Below are positions 16,383-26,180 of a stretch of 64,000 bases of DNA, in pieces. Under the pieces are notes generated by a model. That model was not told the DNA's origin. It saw nothing but the letters and a program-made list of their open reading frames with translations, and did no database searches. Source of the stretch: Bacteroides sp. CAG:1060_57_27. Lineage in GTDB: Bacteria > Bacteroidota > Bacteroidia > Bacteroidales > UBA932. Where the stretch lies: the NCBI GenBank assembly GCA_001915575.1, contig MNQT01000023.1, positions 186,001-250,000 on the forward strand, given 5' to 3'. A program made the position numbers and the translations under genes. How positions within the stretch are numbered: the first letter of the stretch is position 1; each line of letters begins with the position of its first letter.

Positions 16383-17354
16383 ATGATATTTCCCATACTA
16401 CAGGCCAGCACTGTGCAGGAAGAGGAGGAGATCGCAAGCAAGGTCGACTCTACGATGGTCAGTCTCGAGCAGTTCGCCCAGCAGATGGCGGAACATCCCA
16501 CCGAGACCCTGGAAGGCCTGGTGCAGAAAGCCATAGAGTTCGGCATCAAGCTGGTGGTAGCCATAATCATCTACATAGTGGGCGCCTGGCTCATCAAGCG
16601 CATACGCCGGATGATAGTCAACGGCTTCAACCGCAGGAAGGCCGACAAGACGCTCGTATCGTTCGTCGCCAGCCTCGTATCGATAACGCTCACGGTAGTG
16701 CTGATAATCATAACCATCGGCACCCTCGGCATCAACACCACCTCTATCGCGGCGCTGCTTGCCGCAGGAGGAATGGCCATAGGCATGGCCCTGAGCGGAA
16801 CTGTACAGAACTTCGCGGGCGGAATGATGATACTGGCGTTCAAGCCCTTCAAGGCAGGAGACTTCATCGAGGCCCAGGGCTACTCCGGAACCGTGACGGC
16901 GGTATCAATCGTAAGCACCAGCCTCACCACCCCCGACAACCGCAGCATAATACTCCCCAACGGCGCCCTGTTCAACGGCAACATCGACAACTACTCGCGG
17001 CATCCCCTGCGCAGGGTCAGCTGGGACATAGGGGTTGAGTACGGCACAGACTCCGCCGCATGCACGGAACTGCTGATGAAGCTGCTGCGCTCCGACGCCA
17101 GGGTACTCGACGCCTCCGCCGGAAACGGAGCCGAAGACCCTGCGGTAGTGCTCTCCAAGCTCGCCGACAGCGCGGTAGTATTCACCGTGAGGGCATGGGT
17201 GAAGAAAGAAGACTACTGGGGACTGCTGTACGACTACAACAGGAAAGTCTATGACGAACTGCCCAAGGCGGGCATAGGCTTCCCCTTCCCGCAAATGGAC
17301 GTACACTTCTACAACACCGCCGACAACACTCCGGCGACGGCGAGGAACAGGTAG
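16383..17354 (+). CDS. MscS-family mechanosensitive channel
   Basis: 323 residues with three membrane helices at about 55-155 and the TM3 pore helix rich in Gly/Ala (ALLAAGGMAIGMALSGTVQNFAGG). The beta domain signature follows (FKAGDFIEAQGYSGTVTAVSIVSTSLTTPDNRSIILPNG). The channel releases solutes from the cytoplasm on hypo-osmotic shock. It is 20 bases after the 4Fe-4S gene. Its 3' end overlaps the convergent TauE/SafE gene by 46 bases, so the last residues share DNA with the other strand's stop region. Confidence 0.93.
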   Translation: MIFPILQASTVQEEEEIASKVDSTMVSLEQFAQQMAEHPTETLEGLVQKAIEFGIKLVVAIIIYIVGAWLIKRIRRMIVNGFNRRKADKTLVSFVASLVSITLTVVLIIITIGTLGINTTSIAALLAAGGMAIGMALSGTVQNFAGGMMILAFKPFKAGDFIEAQGYSGTVTAVSIVSTSLTTPDNRSIILPNGALFNGNIDNYSRHPLRRVSWDIGVEYGTDSAACTELLMKLLRSDARVLDASAGNGAEDPAVVLSKLADSAVVFTVRAWVKKEDYWGLLYDYNRKVYDELPKAGIGFPFPQMDVHFYNTADNTPATARNR

Positions 17355-18040
17355 ACCACCTTGCGCAGCGCATTGCCGTGCAGCCGGCCGTAGACTACGG
17401 TGCCTATCCACAGGCCCAGGGCTACGGCCGGCAGCGCGATAAGGGCAGACTCGAGCACGGGAACGGTAACGAAGCCGCTGTGCCACCTGTAGAGGGTCAT
17501 CATCAGGTTGCCGGTAACGAAATACCACTGGGTAGCTCCGATATATTCCTCCTTGCTCTCGGAAGAAGCCATGAAATACACTGCGGCGGGAGGCCCCTGC
17601 ATCGCGAACATGCCTCCGAGCACACCTGACAGCGCGCCCATGGAGACCTGTACCGGAATCGTGGGCTTCAGATGCACCTTGCCGCTTATGAAGAAAAGAT
17701 AGATGCTCACGAACACCAGCACTACGCCGAAGATACGCTTCAGTGAATGCCCGTCAACGACTGTCAGCACCTTCACGGAGAAGAACGACAGCACGAGGAA
17801 GGTCAGGAGTATCGGCAGGAACTTGCACAGCCTGACATAACGGCGGTGCCGTACGGCAGGGACTATCGCCATGCACGCGGCAAGTATTCCGGAGAGCGCG
17901 GTAGCCTCACCGTATGTGGGCATCACATACGGCAGCATGGTCATCATGACTATGCCGAAGCCGAAGCCCGTCACCCTCTGCACGAAACTCGAGAGGGCGG
18001 CGAAAAACGCTATCAGCACTATGGTCAGAGCGGCGCTCAT
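17309..18040 (-). CDS. TauE/SafE (TSUP) family membrane permease
   Basis: 243 residues with about seven or eight membrane helices. The N-terminal FFAALSSFVQRVTGFGFGIVMM and mid-protein GVLGGMFAMQGPPAAVYFM are the two TSUP half-motifs. Members export sulfite, sulfoacetate or other small organic anions across the inner membrane; the substrate here is not predictable. It lies 15 bases after the MurU-like gene in the same direction and is probably the third gene of that operon. Its 3' end overlaps the mscS gene on the other strand. Confidence 0.85.
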   Translation of the reverse strand: MSAALTIVLIAFFAALSSFVQRVTGFGFGIVMMTMLPYVMPTYGEATALSGILAACMAIVPAVRHRRYVRLCKFLPILLTFLVLSFFSVKVLTVVDGHSLKRIFGVVLVFVSIYLFFISGKVHLKPTIPVQVSMGALSGVLGGMFAMQGPPAAVYFMASSESKEEYIGATQWYFVTGNLMMTLYRWHSGFVTVPVLESALIALPAVALGLWIGTVVYGRLHGNALRKVVYLFLAVAGVLSAVL

Positions 18041-18055
18041 CTTCTTCTAATGACT

Positions 18056-18790
18056 TCAGATCTCCCCTGCCGCAAGCATCCTCCCAGCACGGGCAAGGGT
18101 TTCGGGACTGCCTATATCCACTATCTTCAGACCCGGCACATACGCGGCGCGTATCCTGTACCTCGCCGCCACACTCAGGTAGAAGTCCGTTATCGAGAAC
18201 TTCCGCGGCCAGGCCTCCATAAGCGGGAACACCTCGGGAGATATTATATGTATGCCGCAGAACGCCAGGCGGCGGCACGATGCGGCATCGAAATCCGGAT
18301 AGGGACTCCTGACCTCGCCCGTACGCACGTCAGTCCAGCCGGCAAGGCACATGTCGTCGTCGAACAGCAGGTAGCGTCCGGCCTCGGCATCCGTGACCAG
18401 CAGGGTCGCGAGCGACGAGGGGTCGTCTGCGGAAAAGAGCGGAGCCAGGTCGGAACCTCCCAGCATATCCACGTTGTGTGCAAGGAAGCGGTCATCTCCG
18501 AGCAGCCTGCGTGCAAACTTTATTCCTCCGCCCGTCTCGTACGGACCTCCCGGCTCGAACGAAAGGTCGATATGCACTCCGAAATCCTGCCTGGAAGCGA
18601 GGAATTCCTCGATCTTGACGGCAAAATGGCAGGTGTTGACCACGAAAGCGTCTATGCCGCAGGCCTTCAGCTTCAGTATGACCCGCTCGAGCATAGGCAC
18701 TCCACCCACGCTCACGAGAGCCTTGGGGATACTGTCAGTGAGCGGACGCAGCCTCGTACCCAGTCCGGCGGCGAAAACCAGCGCCTTCAT
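18056..18790 (-). CDS. murU: MurU-like sugar-1-phosphate nucleotidyltransferase
   Basis: 244 residues from ATG 18790 (MKALVFAAGLGTRLRPLTDSI), with the nucleotide-binding GLGTRLRPLT and PKALVSVGG motifs. VLKLKACGI-type text and NVDMLGG (metal-binding Asp) follow. It overlaps the AmgK-like gene by four bases (ATGA). In MurU/AmgK recycling, the kinase makes MurNAc-1-phosphate and this enzyme makes UDP-MurNAc. The tight pairing is the main reason for the MurU call over a generic nucleotidyltransferase. An alternative is a hexose-1-phosphate uridylyl- or mannosyl-type enzyme. Confidence 0.75.
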   Translation of the reverse strand: MKALVFAAGLGTRLRPLTDSIPKALVSVGGVPMLERVILKLKACGIDAFVVNTCHFAVKIEEFLASRQDFGVHIDLSFEPGGPYETGGGIKFARRLLGDDRFLAHNVDMLGGSDLAPLFSADDPSSLATLLVTDAEAGRYLLFDDDMCLAGWTDVRTGEVRSPYPDFDAASCRRLAFCGIHIISPEVFPLMEAWPRKFSITDFYLSVAARYRIRAAYVPGLKIVDIGSPETLARAGRMLAAGEI

Positions 18791-19815
18791 AGGGCGACCT
18801 TCAGTCCCGGAATCAGGGTCGACCCGTCCCATTCACCCGCAAGCCTTTCGAGCAGGGAGCTGAGATAGGGATATTCAGCGAACGGGACCGACACGAGTTC
18901 TGATATGCACTTCAGAGCCGTGGGGATGCAGTCGATGAACAGCTGCTTGCGCTCGACAAGTCCCCTGTAGCCGTATGCGCCGAACTCCTGCAGCAGGCGC
19001 ACAAGGGTAAGGAGGCGGTACCTCCTGCGGAAGTCATCCCCGTCCACCTCGGTGAAATTCGAAAGCGAACGCAGGTAGGTGTCTTCCAGTTCGGCGCGCA
19101 GGGACGCACCGAAATGCGTGCCGGCATTCCACAGGAACGACGCCAGGTCGTACTGCACCGGGCCGCGCCTGCCGCCCTGGAAGTCTATGAAACAGGGCTC
19201 CGAGTCCTTTATCATTATGTTCCTCGCCTGGAAGTCCCTGTACATGAAGGTGTCACCCCCGAAGTCGAGGGAATCGCGCCTCAGGCGGTCGAAGTCGTCC
19301 TGAAGCCTTATCTCGTCGAACTGGAGCGTCGTAAGCTTGAGGAAATCGTATTTGAAGTAGTTGAGGTCAAAGCCCACCATCCTGTCGTTGAACTCCCTGT
19401 CTGGAAAGCACAGATCCCAGTCGAGCCCCTCACCCACCTTGAACTGCACGGCGGGCAGCAGGCACATCGTGTCGTGCAGGCGGTCGAGCTGCTCCTGCGT
19501 GAACTCTCCCGAGTCTATGCCGGGGCGGAGATATTCGAAGAGCTGGCAGTCTCCGAGGTCTTCCTGGAGATAGGCCATGCCGTCGTCGCTGACGGCATAT
19601 ACCTCGGGCGCATGCAGGCCGCTGCTGCGGAAGCGTTCGTCTATCGCAAGGAAGGCTCGGTTCTCGGCAAGGCTCGTGCCTATGCAGCCTATGAAGGTGC
19701 CGCCGTCGCCGCTTATCCTGTAATACTTTCTGGCACTGCCCGAGAGCGGCAGCAACTGCGGCCCGCCGGCCCTGCAGCCCGTCAGGCCTTCGTACATTTT
19801 CAACAGTCTGTCCAT
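18787..19815 (-). CDS. amgK: AmgK-like anomeric sugar kinase (aminoglycoside-phosphotransferase fold)
   Basis: 342 residues. The catalytic loop MYRDFQARNIMI and metal-binding FIDFQGGRRGPVQYDLASFLW fit the AmgK group (its loop carries Asp followed by Phe-Gln/His and Arg-Asn) more closely than antibiotic kinases. AmgK phosphorylates MurNAc or GlcNAc at C1 in the cytoplasm. It is translationally coupled by a four-base overlap to the MurU-like gene downstream. No convincing -7 box was found in the short divergent gap to the porin gene. Confidence 0.75.
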   Translation of the reverse strand: MDRLLKMYEGLTGCRAGGPQLLPLSGSARKYYRISGDGGTFIGCIGTSLAENRAFLAIDERFRSSGLHAPEVYAVSDDGMAYLQEDLGDCQLFEYLRPGIDSGEFTQEQLDRLHDTMCLLPAVQFKVGEGLDWDLCFPDREFNDRMVGFDLNYFKYDFLKLTTLQFDEIRLQDDFDRLRRDSLDFGGDTFMYRDFQARNIMIKDSEPCFIDFQGGRRGPVQYDLASFLWNAGTHFGASLRAELEDTYLRSLSNFTEVDGDDFRRRYRLLTLVRLLQEFGAYGYRGLVERKQLFIDCIPTALKCISELVSVPFAEYPYLSSLLERLAGEWDGSTLIPGLKVAL

Positions 19816-19836
19816 ATCAATGCTAATTTACGCACT

Positions 19837-19868
19837 TTTGGGGTATTATCAAAAAGTTTCTACCTTTG
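19837..19868 (+). promoter_or_regulatory. Promoter of the porin gene
   Basis: TTTG at 19837-19840, a 20-base spacer and TACCTTTG at 19861-19868 make a textbook Bacteroidota promoter. The start codon is 16 bases after the box, so the leader is under 10 bases. Confidence 0.75.
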
Positions 19869-19883
19869 CAGATTGTGAAATTG

Positions 19884-22325
19884 ATGTCCCGCATACTATT
19901 CCCGGCATCGGTGCTGGCTTTCACCCTCGCGGGAAGCCTGGGCCTCGGCGCGGCAATCACCCCGTCCGGCCCCGCAGACTCCCCCGCGGCGGCAAGGGAC
20001 ACGGTAATCTACCCTGCGGCGGCATACAGATACGGAGCCGTCCCCGACAGCCTGACGATAGACACCCTCATAGCCGAGACCGGCATCTCCGACTCGCTGC
20101 CTCCCGAGAAGCTGAGCCCGCGCGACTCGCTCAAGGCCCTGCTGGACTCCACGATGTGGGACAAGATAGACTCGATCTACATAGCCGACTCGACGGCCAA
20201 GGCCAGGGCGGCCTTCGAAGCCTGGTACTCCTCGCTCAGCAGGAAGGAGCAGAAGGCATACGATGCCGAGCAGAGGATGAACGCAAGGATAGCCAGATCG
20301 GACTCGCTGCGCAAGGACAGGGAGCGCAGGCAGGAGATACGCGACAGCATAGTCGCGGAGACCCCGCGCATACTCGAGACCTTCGCCCTCCCGGACTCGC
20401 TGCACTACAAGAGGCTGGTCGCCTGGACCACAGACCAGGACTTCCACGACATCTCCGCATACGTACCGGACACGAGCTACAACTACCATTTCTACGACTA
20501 CCCCTTCCTGCGCAAGGACGTCAACGCCACCTGGCTGGGCGTAGCCGGCTCGCCGCTGCAGTACTACAACTACTTCAACCGCCGCAGCGACGAAAGGGTG
20601 GAGTTCTACGACGCGCTCGAATCATGGAGCTTCTCGCCGAGGACCCTCCCCAACTACAACAGCAAGACCCCGTACACCGAGCTCGCCTATTTCGGCACCC
20701 TGCTCGCCAAGGACGAGAAGGAGTCGGACAACCTGCACATATTCACCACGCAGAACATAACCCCCGAGCTCAACTTCGGCATACTCTACGACCGCTACGG
20801 CGGTGGCGGAATGCTGGAGAACGAGGAGACCATAAACAAGACCTTCGCCGTAAACACCAACTACCTCGGCAAGAAGTACATGATGCACGCCGGATACATA
20901 TACAACAGGGTATCCCGCGACGAGAACGGAGGCCTGCAGGACGACACCTTTATCCGCGACACCACCGTAGACTCGCGCGACATACGCGTGACGCTGACCG
21001 ACGCGCACTCCGACCTCAAGAAGCACACCTTCTATCTGGAGCAGCAGCTGCGCATACCCTTCACCTTCATCGAGAGGATGCGCTCGCGCAAGGACAGCAC
21101 CTACACCTTCGATGCCGACAGCCTCAACCGGGACATAACGACCGCCTACATAGGCCACAGCAGCGAGATCTCGACATACACGAGAACCTACACCGACATG
21201 ATAAACGACGATGCCGGCCGGGCGTTCTACAACAACGTGTTCAACTACGACCCCACCTCCAGCGCCGACTCGATGCGCGTGCGCAAGATAGACAACAGGC
21301 TGTTCATCAGGCTCCAGCCCTGGTCGAGCGAGGCCGTCGTCTCGAAACTCGACTTAGGAGTGGGCGACTATGTGCGCAGCTATTTCGACAGCACTACGGT
21401 AAGGCCGACACGGCATGTGGAGAACTCGATGTACCTGTATGCCGGCGCCCAGGGGCAGTTCAGGAACAACTTCTACTGGGACGCCAAGGCGAAGTACGTG
21501 TTCGCGGGCAACGACTTCGGCGACTTCGAGATAGAGGGAGGCGGACTGCTCGCGGTCTATCCCTTCCGCAGGGCGCGCAAGAGTCCCGCGATGCTCGACT
21601 TCCGCGTGCGGTCGACCCTGCTGGAGCCGACATACTACCAGCAGCACATGAACTCCAACCACTTCCGCTGGGACAACGACTTCCCGAAGATATCGACGAC
21701 GACCTTCACCGGGAAGATAGACATACCGCACTGGAAGCTGGACGCATCGGTAGGATACGCCCTGCTTTCGGGCAACCTCTACTACGACACGCAGGGCATG
21801 ATCCGACGCAACGAGACCCCCATGAGCGTGCTCTCCGCCTCGCTGCGCAAGGAGTTCGTGCTCGGCCCCGTACACCTCGACAACAGGGCGCTGCTGCAGT
21901 TCTCGTCCAACCCCCAGGTATTGCCGCTGCCCACCCTCGCGCTCAACCTCAGATACTATGTGGAGTTCGTGGCCCAGAAGAGCGAAGACAAGCTGAGCAA
22001 CGTGCTGGTGATGCAGATAGGCGCCAACGCGTTCTGGAACACGGCATGGAACTCCCCCGCATGGAACCCCAACCTCGGAGTCTTCTTCAACCAGGACCAG
22101 AGGACATACAACAACGGCCCCTACTTCGACATCTTCCTGAACATGCAGTGGAAGCGCGCATGCATATTCATAAAGTACCAGAACGCCGGCATGGGATGGC
22201 CCATGCGCAGGGCCGACTACTTCAGCGCCGACCGCTACATAGTGACCCAGAGCGGCATGGACGGACTCAAGATAGGCATATGGTGGCCGTTCTATACCCA
22301 GCCTACGGGCCACCCCAGAAGATAG
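19884..22325 (+). CDS. Putative porin (Porin_10 type)
   Basis: 813 residues from ATG 19884 (MSRILFPASVLAFTLAGSLG, signal peptide). A TTG at 19866 lies inside the promoter box and is rejected as start. After an acidic Asp/Ser-rich leader, the protein has the Bacteroidota putative-porin pattern: YDYPFLRKDVNATWLGVAGSP, LYDRYGGGGMLENEETINKT, QEINIG-like barrel strands, ending GIWWPFYTQPTGHPRR. Likely an outer-membrane barrel; the solute is unknown. It is followed after 3 bases by the MltF-like transglycosylase gene, so they probably share a transcript. Confidence 0.85.
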   Translation: MSRILFPASVLAFTLAGSLGLGAAITPSGPADSPAAARDTVIYPAAAYRYGAVPDSLTIDTLIAETGISDSLPPEKLSPRDSLKALLDSTMWDKIDSIYIADSTAKARAAFEAWYSSLSRKEQKAYDAEQRMNARIARSDSLRKDRERRQEIRDSIVAETPRILETFALPDSLHYKRLVAWTTDQDFHDISAYVPDTSYNYHFYDYPFLRKDVNATWLGVAGSPLQYYNYFNRRSDERVEFYDALESWSFSPRTLPNYNSKTPYTELAYFGTLLAKDEKESDNLHIFTTQNITPELNFGILYDRYGGGGMLENEETINKTFAVNTNYLGKKYMMHAGYIYNRVSRDENGGLQDDTFIRDTTVDSRDIRVTLTDAHSDLKKHTFYLEQQLRIPFTFIERMRSRKDSTYTFDADSLNRDITTAYIGHSSEISTYTRTYTDMINDDAGRAFYNNVFNYDPTSSADSMRVRKIDNRLFIRLQPWSSEAVVSKLDLGVGDYVRSYFDSTTVRPTRHVENSMYLYAGAQGQFRNNFYWDAKAKYVFAGNDFGDFEIEGGGLLAVYPFRRARKSPAMLDFRVRSTLLEPTYYQQHMNSNHFRWDNDFPKISTTTFTGKIDIPHWKLDASVGYALLSGNLYYDTQGMIRRNETPMSVLSASLRKEFVLGPVHLDNRALLQFSSNPQVLPLPTLALNLRYYVEFVAQKSEDKLSNVLVMQIGANAFWNTAWNSPAWNPNLGVFFNQDQRTYNNGPYFDIFLNMQWKRACIFIKYQNAGMGWPMRRADYFSADRYIVTQSGMDGLKIGIWWPFYTQPTGHPRR

Positions 22326-22328
22326 TAC

Positions 22329-23387
22329 ATGAATTTTTTCAAAGACAGGCAACTCAGCATAGTATCAACGATAGCCGCATGCCTGTGCGCCGCGGTATCC
22401 GTAGCTTCGCTCTTCATACCCCGGGAAACGGCCGGAGAGCCGCCACGGCTCAAGGAGCATCTCGACTGCATAATAGACCTCGGCAGCCTTTCCGAAGCGA
22501 GGAGGGCGCTGCTGGTAGGATACAACTATACCTTTCTCGAAGAATATGCCGCCCATAACGGCCAGGGCATAGACATCGGAGTCAGGAGAAGCGCGGACGA
22601 GAACTACATCGACTCGCTGAAGGCAGGCAGCATAGACATCCTGGTGCTTCCCCTCGACACCACGGCCGTATGCGCCGACAGCATAGCCGTCACGAGGCCG
22701 CTCGACAGTATCAGCGTATTCCTGCTGCGCAGCGATGCAGTCGCCGACCTCGACAGCCTCGATGCCTTCATAGGCCGCTGGCCGCTGAAAGACGACTACC
22801 AGCAGGTGAGGGACAGCTATCTCAAGCGCTACAACGCCTTCCGCAGCAGGCAGAGGGAGACGATAAGCCCCTATGACGACATCATCAAGTTCCATGCGGA
22901 TTCGCTCGGCTGGGACTGGAGATTCCTCGCGGCCGTAGTCTACCAGGAATCCCGCTTCCACATAGAGGCCCGCTCGCACCGGGGAGCCAGCGGCCTGATG
23001 CAGATGATGCCGAGGACTGCAGCCGCATTCGGCGTGGATGACCCCCTCGACCCGGAGCAGAACATCTGCGCCGGAGCGAGGCTGCTCGACACGCTGATGA
23101 AAAGGTACGACGATGTGGCGGCGAACGACGAGGAATGCTTCAAGTTCGCCCTCGCGGCCTATAATGCCGGCGGAGCGAGGGTAGACGACATCATCAGGCT
23201 CGCCGAATACCGCGGAGCAGATACCGGATACTGGAGCAATGTGGCGGACATAATCCCGGAGATGTCCGACGAATCGGTCCTCGACACGGGAGTGGTCTCG
23301 CACGGCACCTTCCGGGGACACGAGACCCTGACCTATGTGGACAGGGTGCTGGCCGTCTACGAACGTTTCAAGAAAATCTGTCCCTGA
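22329..23387 (+). CDS. Lytic transglycosylase, MltF-like (GH23)
   Basis: 352 residues with an N-terminal membrane anchor or uncleaved signal (IVSTIAACLCAAVSVASLF). Residues about 45-175 look like a shortened solute-binding (SBP_bac_3) domain. The SLT domain follows with catalytic Glu207 in VYQESRF, then RGASGLMQMMPRTAA and AAYNAGGARV. It cleaves peptidoglycan to 1,6-anhydroMurNAc products. Close to the AmgK/MurU pair, which acts on recycled MurNAc, though on the opposite strand. Its last 20 bases overlap the convergent YitT/YczE-type gene. Confidence 0.88.
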   Translation: MNFFKDRQLSIVSTIAACLCAAVSVASLFIPRETAGEPPRLKEHLDCIIDLGSLSEARRALLVGYNYTFLEEYAAHNGQGIDIGVRRSADENYIDSLKAGSIDILVLPLDTTAVCADSIAVTRPLDSISVFLLRSDAVADLDSLDAFIGRWPLKDDYQQVRDSYLKRYNAFRSRQRETISPYDDIIKFHADSLGWDWRFLAAVVYQESRFHIEARSHRGASGLMQMMPRTAAAFGVDDPLDPEQNICAGARLLDTLMKRYDDVAANDEECFKFALAAYNAGGARVDDIIRLAEYRGADTGYWSNVADIIPEMSDESVLDTGVVSHGTFRGHETLTYVDRVLAVYERFKKICP

Positions 23388-24075
23388 GCGGCCTCACGAG
23401 CGGATCGGTGAAGCGCATCAGATATCCGGGCAGGAAGGCCATGAGAAGCGTTCCCATACCTATCACCACACCGCTCGTGCGCGCAAGCAGCACATCGGCC
23501 ATGCCGGTGAACTCTCCGCTGCCGAAAGGGTTGCCGAAGAACAGCAGTGCAGCGAGGGCGGAAAGCACCACCATAGTGGTATCCATAAACATCTTGACCC
23601 GTCCGAAGTCCTTGCGGAAGGTGGACGAGAACGCGGCCACCGTCATCTCGGCCGAGACCATCCATGCGTTCGAGGCCACCTCGATGCTGGTGCCGAGCGC
23701 GGTAACCGCGGCAGCGGCGAGAATCAGCAGCAGCCGCACGCCGAAGCCCTCGGGCTCAAGCCACCCTATCATCCAGAGCGATAGGTCTATCATATAGCCG
23801 AACAGTACCGAGGCGACTATCTGCATCAGATGCGCAGGCTTGAAACGGCGGCGCAGCACGGCCAGCTGCACCAGGATATAGAACATGTTCACTATGAAGG
23901 TGAAGACACCCACCGAAATCCCCGGCATGTCGAGGTTGAGCACATACGCCAGGCACGAGAGCGGAGCAGTGCCAAGGTTGGACTTGATTGCAAGCGCTAT
24001 CGCGAACGCTATCATGAAGAGGCCGACGCTGGCGACCAGATATCTGACTATTATATTTCCCGCCTTTGAACCCAT
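23368..24075 (-). CDS. YitT/YczE-type integral membrane protein
   Basis: 235 residues from ATG 24075 (MGSKAGNIIVRYLVASVGLF); a longer frame upstream is basic and lies in the AT-rich leader. Five or six membrane helices are visible, with the family segment AIKSNLGTAPLSCLAYVLN and a Gly-rich GIGMGTLLMAFLPGYLM near the end. The function of these proteins is not established. The gene is single, divergent from the M13 peptidase gene and convergent with mltF. Confidence 0.8.
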   Translation of the reverse strand: MGSKAGNIIVRYLVASVGLFMIAFAIALAIKSNLGTAPLSCLAYVLNLDMPGISVGVFTFIVNMFYILVQLAVLRRRFKPAHLMQIVASVLFGYMIDLSLWMIGWLEPEGFGVRLLLILAAAAVTALGTSIEVASNAWMVSAEMTVAAFSSTFRKDFGRVKMFMDTTMVVLSALAALLFFGNPFGSGEFTGMADVLLARTSGVVIGMGTLLMAFLPGYLMRFTDPLVRPLRDRFS

Positions 24076-24123
24076 AAAACTGCATTTTAACCGAAAAGTG
24101 GAACCAAATATCGTCTTTTTCCG

Positions 24124-24131
24124 TAATTTTG
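24124..24131 (+). promoter_or_regulatory. -7 box of the M13 peptidase gene
   Basis: TAATTTTG matches TAnnTTTG. It lies 34 bases before ATG 24165, giving a leader of about 27 bases. No clear -33 element was seen. Confidence 0.5.
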
Positions 24132-24164
24132 CAAAATACGGCAATTTTCAAATCATATCGATAT

Positions 24165-26180
24165 ATGAAAAAGTTATTAGTGTTGTTACTTCCCCTCGCG
24201 ATGCTGGCGGCCTGCCAGGGCAAGGGTGAGAAGGTTCCCGCCATCGACCTCACCGACATGGACCTCACCGTGTCGCCGGGCGATGACTTCTATCAGTATG
24301 CGAACGGCGGCTGGATCGCCAAGAATCCCCTGAAGCCCGAGTACGCGAGCTTCGGATCCTTCGACGTGCTCCGCGAGAACAACGTGGCCCGCCTCAACGA
24401 CCTCTTCGCCGAAATGGCAGAAATGTCTCCCGAGGCAGGCACGGTCGACCAGAAGATCGTCGACCTCTACAAGCAGGGTCTTGACTCCACGAGGCTCAAC
24501 GCCGAGGGCGGAGCGCCGCTGCAGAAATACCTCGACCAGCTCTATGCGGTCAGTGACAAGGCCGGCCTCGCTGCCGAGCTCGCCGACGAGAACAAGTACG
24601 GCGAGGGAGGATTCTTCAGCGTGGGAGTACAGGCCGACCTCATGGACAGCCAGGTACAGATACTCTATCTCGCCCAGGGCGGACTCGGAATGGGCGACCG
24701 CGACTACTATGTGGACCCCGCCAACGCCGACCTCCTCGAGGGCTACACCGAGATGCTGACCAAGCTCTTCAGCCTCAGCGGCTATGAGGACGCCGCACAG
24801 AAGGCCGCAAACGCCGTCAAGGTCGAGAACCAGCTCGCAGCGATTTCATGGACCAGCGTCGAGAACCGCGACTATACGAAGCAGTACAACCCCCTGAGCA
24901 CCGCCGAGATCTGCGCAAGGTGGAAGAACTTCGACTACGGCACCTTCTTCGAACTCCTCGGCATCCCCGAGCAGGACAAGATCATCGTGCAGCAGCTCTC
25001 CTACTTCGACGGACTCGACAGGCTCTTCGCCTCCGCCTCCCTCGACGAACTCAAGGACTATATGGCCGGCTGCCTGCTCAACAGTGCCGCGGGAAGCCTC
25101 TCCGATGCCTACTACGACGCCGCGTTCGACTTCTTCAGCACCCAGATGAGCGGTGTGACCGAGAAGCAGCCCAGGTGGAAGCGCGCGATGAGCGTGCCCA
25201 ACAGCATACTCGGCGAGGCAGTGGGACAGATGTACGTGGAGAGGTACTTCCCCGAGGAGTACAAGACCAAGGTGCTCGACCTCGTGCACAATCTCCAGAC
25301 CTCCCTGAGCCAGCACATCGACTCACTCGACTGGATGTCCGACGAGACCAAGGCCTACGCTCAGGACAAGCTAGCCAACTTCAAGATCAAGATAGGCTAT
25401 CCCGACAAGTGGAAGGACTACAGCACCCTGAGCGTCGACCCCGCCCTGAGCTACTTCGAGAACCTCCGCGCCGCCAGCGCATGGTATGTGGCCGACAACC
25501 TCGGCAGGCTCGGCAAACCGACCGACACCGAGGAGTGGGGCATGACTCCCCAGACCGTGAACGCCTACTACAACCCCACGACCAACGAGATCTGCTTCCC
25601 GGCAGCCATACTCCAGCCGCCCTTCTTCAACGCTGACGCCGACGACGCAGTCAACTACGGCGCTATCGGAGTCGTGATCGGCCACGAGATGACCCACGGC
25701 TTCGACGACCAGGGCAGGCTCTTCGACAAGAACGGAAACATGACCAACTGGTGGACTCCCGAGGACGAGGCAGCATTCAAGGCCAAGACCGAAATCCTCG
25801 TCAGGCAGTTCGACGAAATTGAAGTCGTTCCCGGCGTACACGCCAACGGAGCACTCACCCTCGGCGAGAACATAGCCGACCAGGGCGGACTCAGCATAGC
25901 ATGGACCGCATATCACAACTCCCTCGGGAACGGAGCCGAGCCCGAACCCATTGACGGCCTCACCGCCGCACAGCGTTTCTTCATCGGCTACGCCCACCTC
26001 TGGGCCGAGAACGCCACCGACGAGTCCAAGGAGATGCTGACCAAGCTCGACGTGCACTCGCTTGCGGAGAACCGCGTCAACGTGACCGTAAGGAACCTTC
26101 CCTTCTTCTTCGATGCTTTCGGCATCGAGGAGGGCGACCCCATGTGGAGGCCTGAAAGCGAAAGGGTGATAATCTGGTAA
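24165..26180 (+). CDS. pepO: M13 (neprilysin/PepO-type) zinc endopeptidase, lipoprotein
   Basis: 671 residues from ATG 24165 with a lipobox (MLAACQG). The M13 N-terminal domain (SPGDDFYQYANGGWIAKNPL) and the C-terminal catalytic domain are both complete. The zinc site HEMTH is at 507-511, followed by ENIADQGGL with the third ligand Glu. NAYYNP, common in M13, precedes it. Such enzymes cut oligopeptides in the periplasm or at the surface. The stop overlaps the start of the ABC permease by one base, so they are coupled. Confidence 0.95.
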   Translation: MKKLLVLLLPLAMLAACQGKGEKVPAIDLTDMDLTVSPGDDFYQYANGGWIAKNPLKPEYASFGSFDVLRENNVARLNDLFAEMAEMSPEAGTVDQKIVDLYKQGLDSTRLNAEGGAPLQKYLDQLYAVSDKAGLAAELADENKYGEGGFFSVGVQADLMDSQVQILYLAQGGLGMGDRDYYVDPANADLLEGYTEMLTKLFSLSGYEDAAQKAANAVKVENQLAAISWTSVENRDYTKQYNPLSTAEICARWKNFDYGTFFELLGIPEQDKIIVQQLSYFDGLDRLFASASLDELKDYMAGCLLNSAAGSLSDAYYDAAFDFFSTQMSGVTEKQPRWKRAMSVPNSILGEAVGQMYVERYFPEEYKTKVLDLVHNLQTSLSQHIDSLDWMSDETKAYAQDKLANFKIKIGYPDKWKDYSTLSVDPALSYFENLRAASAWYVADNLGRLGKPTDTEEWGMTPQTVNAYYNPTTNEICFPAAILQPPFFNADADDAVNYGAIGVVIGHEMTHGFDDQGRLFDKNGNMTNWWTPEDEAAFKAKTEILVRQFDEIEVVPGVHANGALTLGENIADQGGLSIAWTAYHNSLGNGAEPEPIDGLTAAQRFFIGYAHLWAENATDESKEMLTKLDVHSLAENRVNVTVRNLPFFFDAFGIEEGDPMWRPESERVIIW

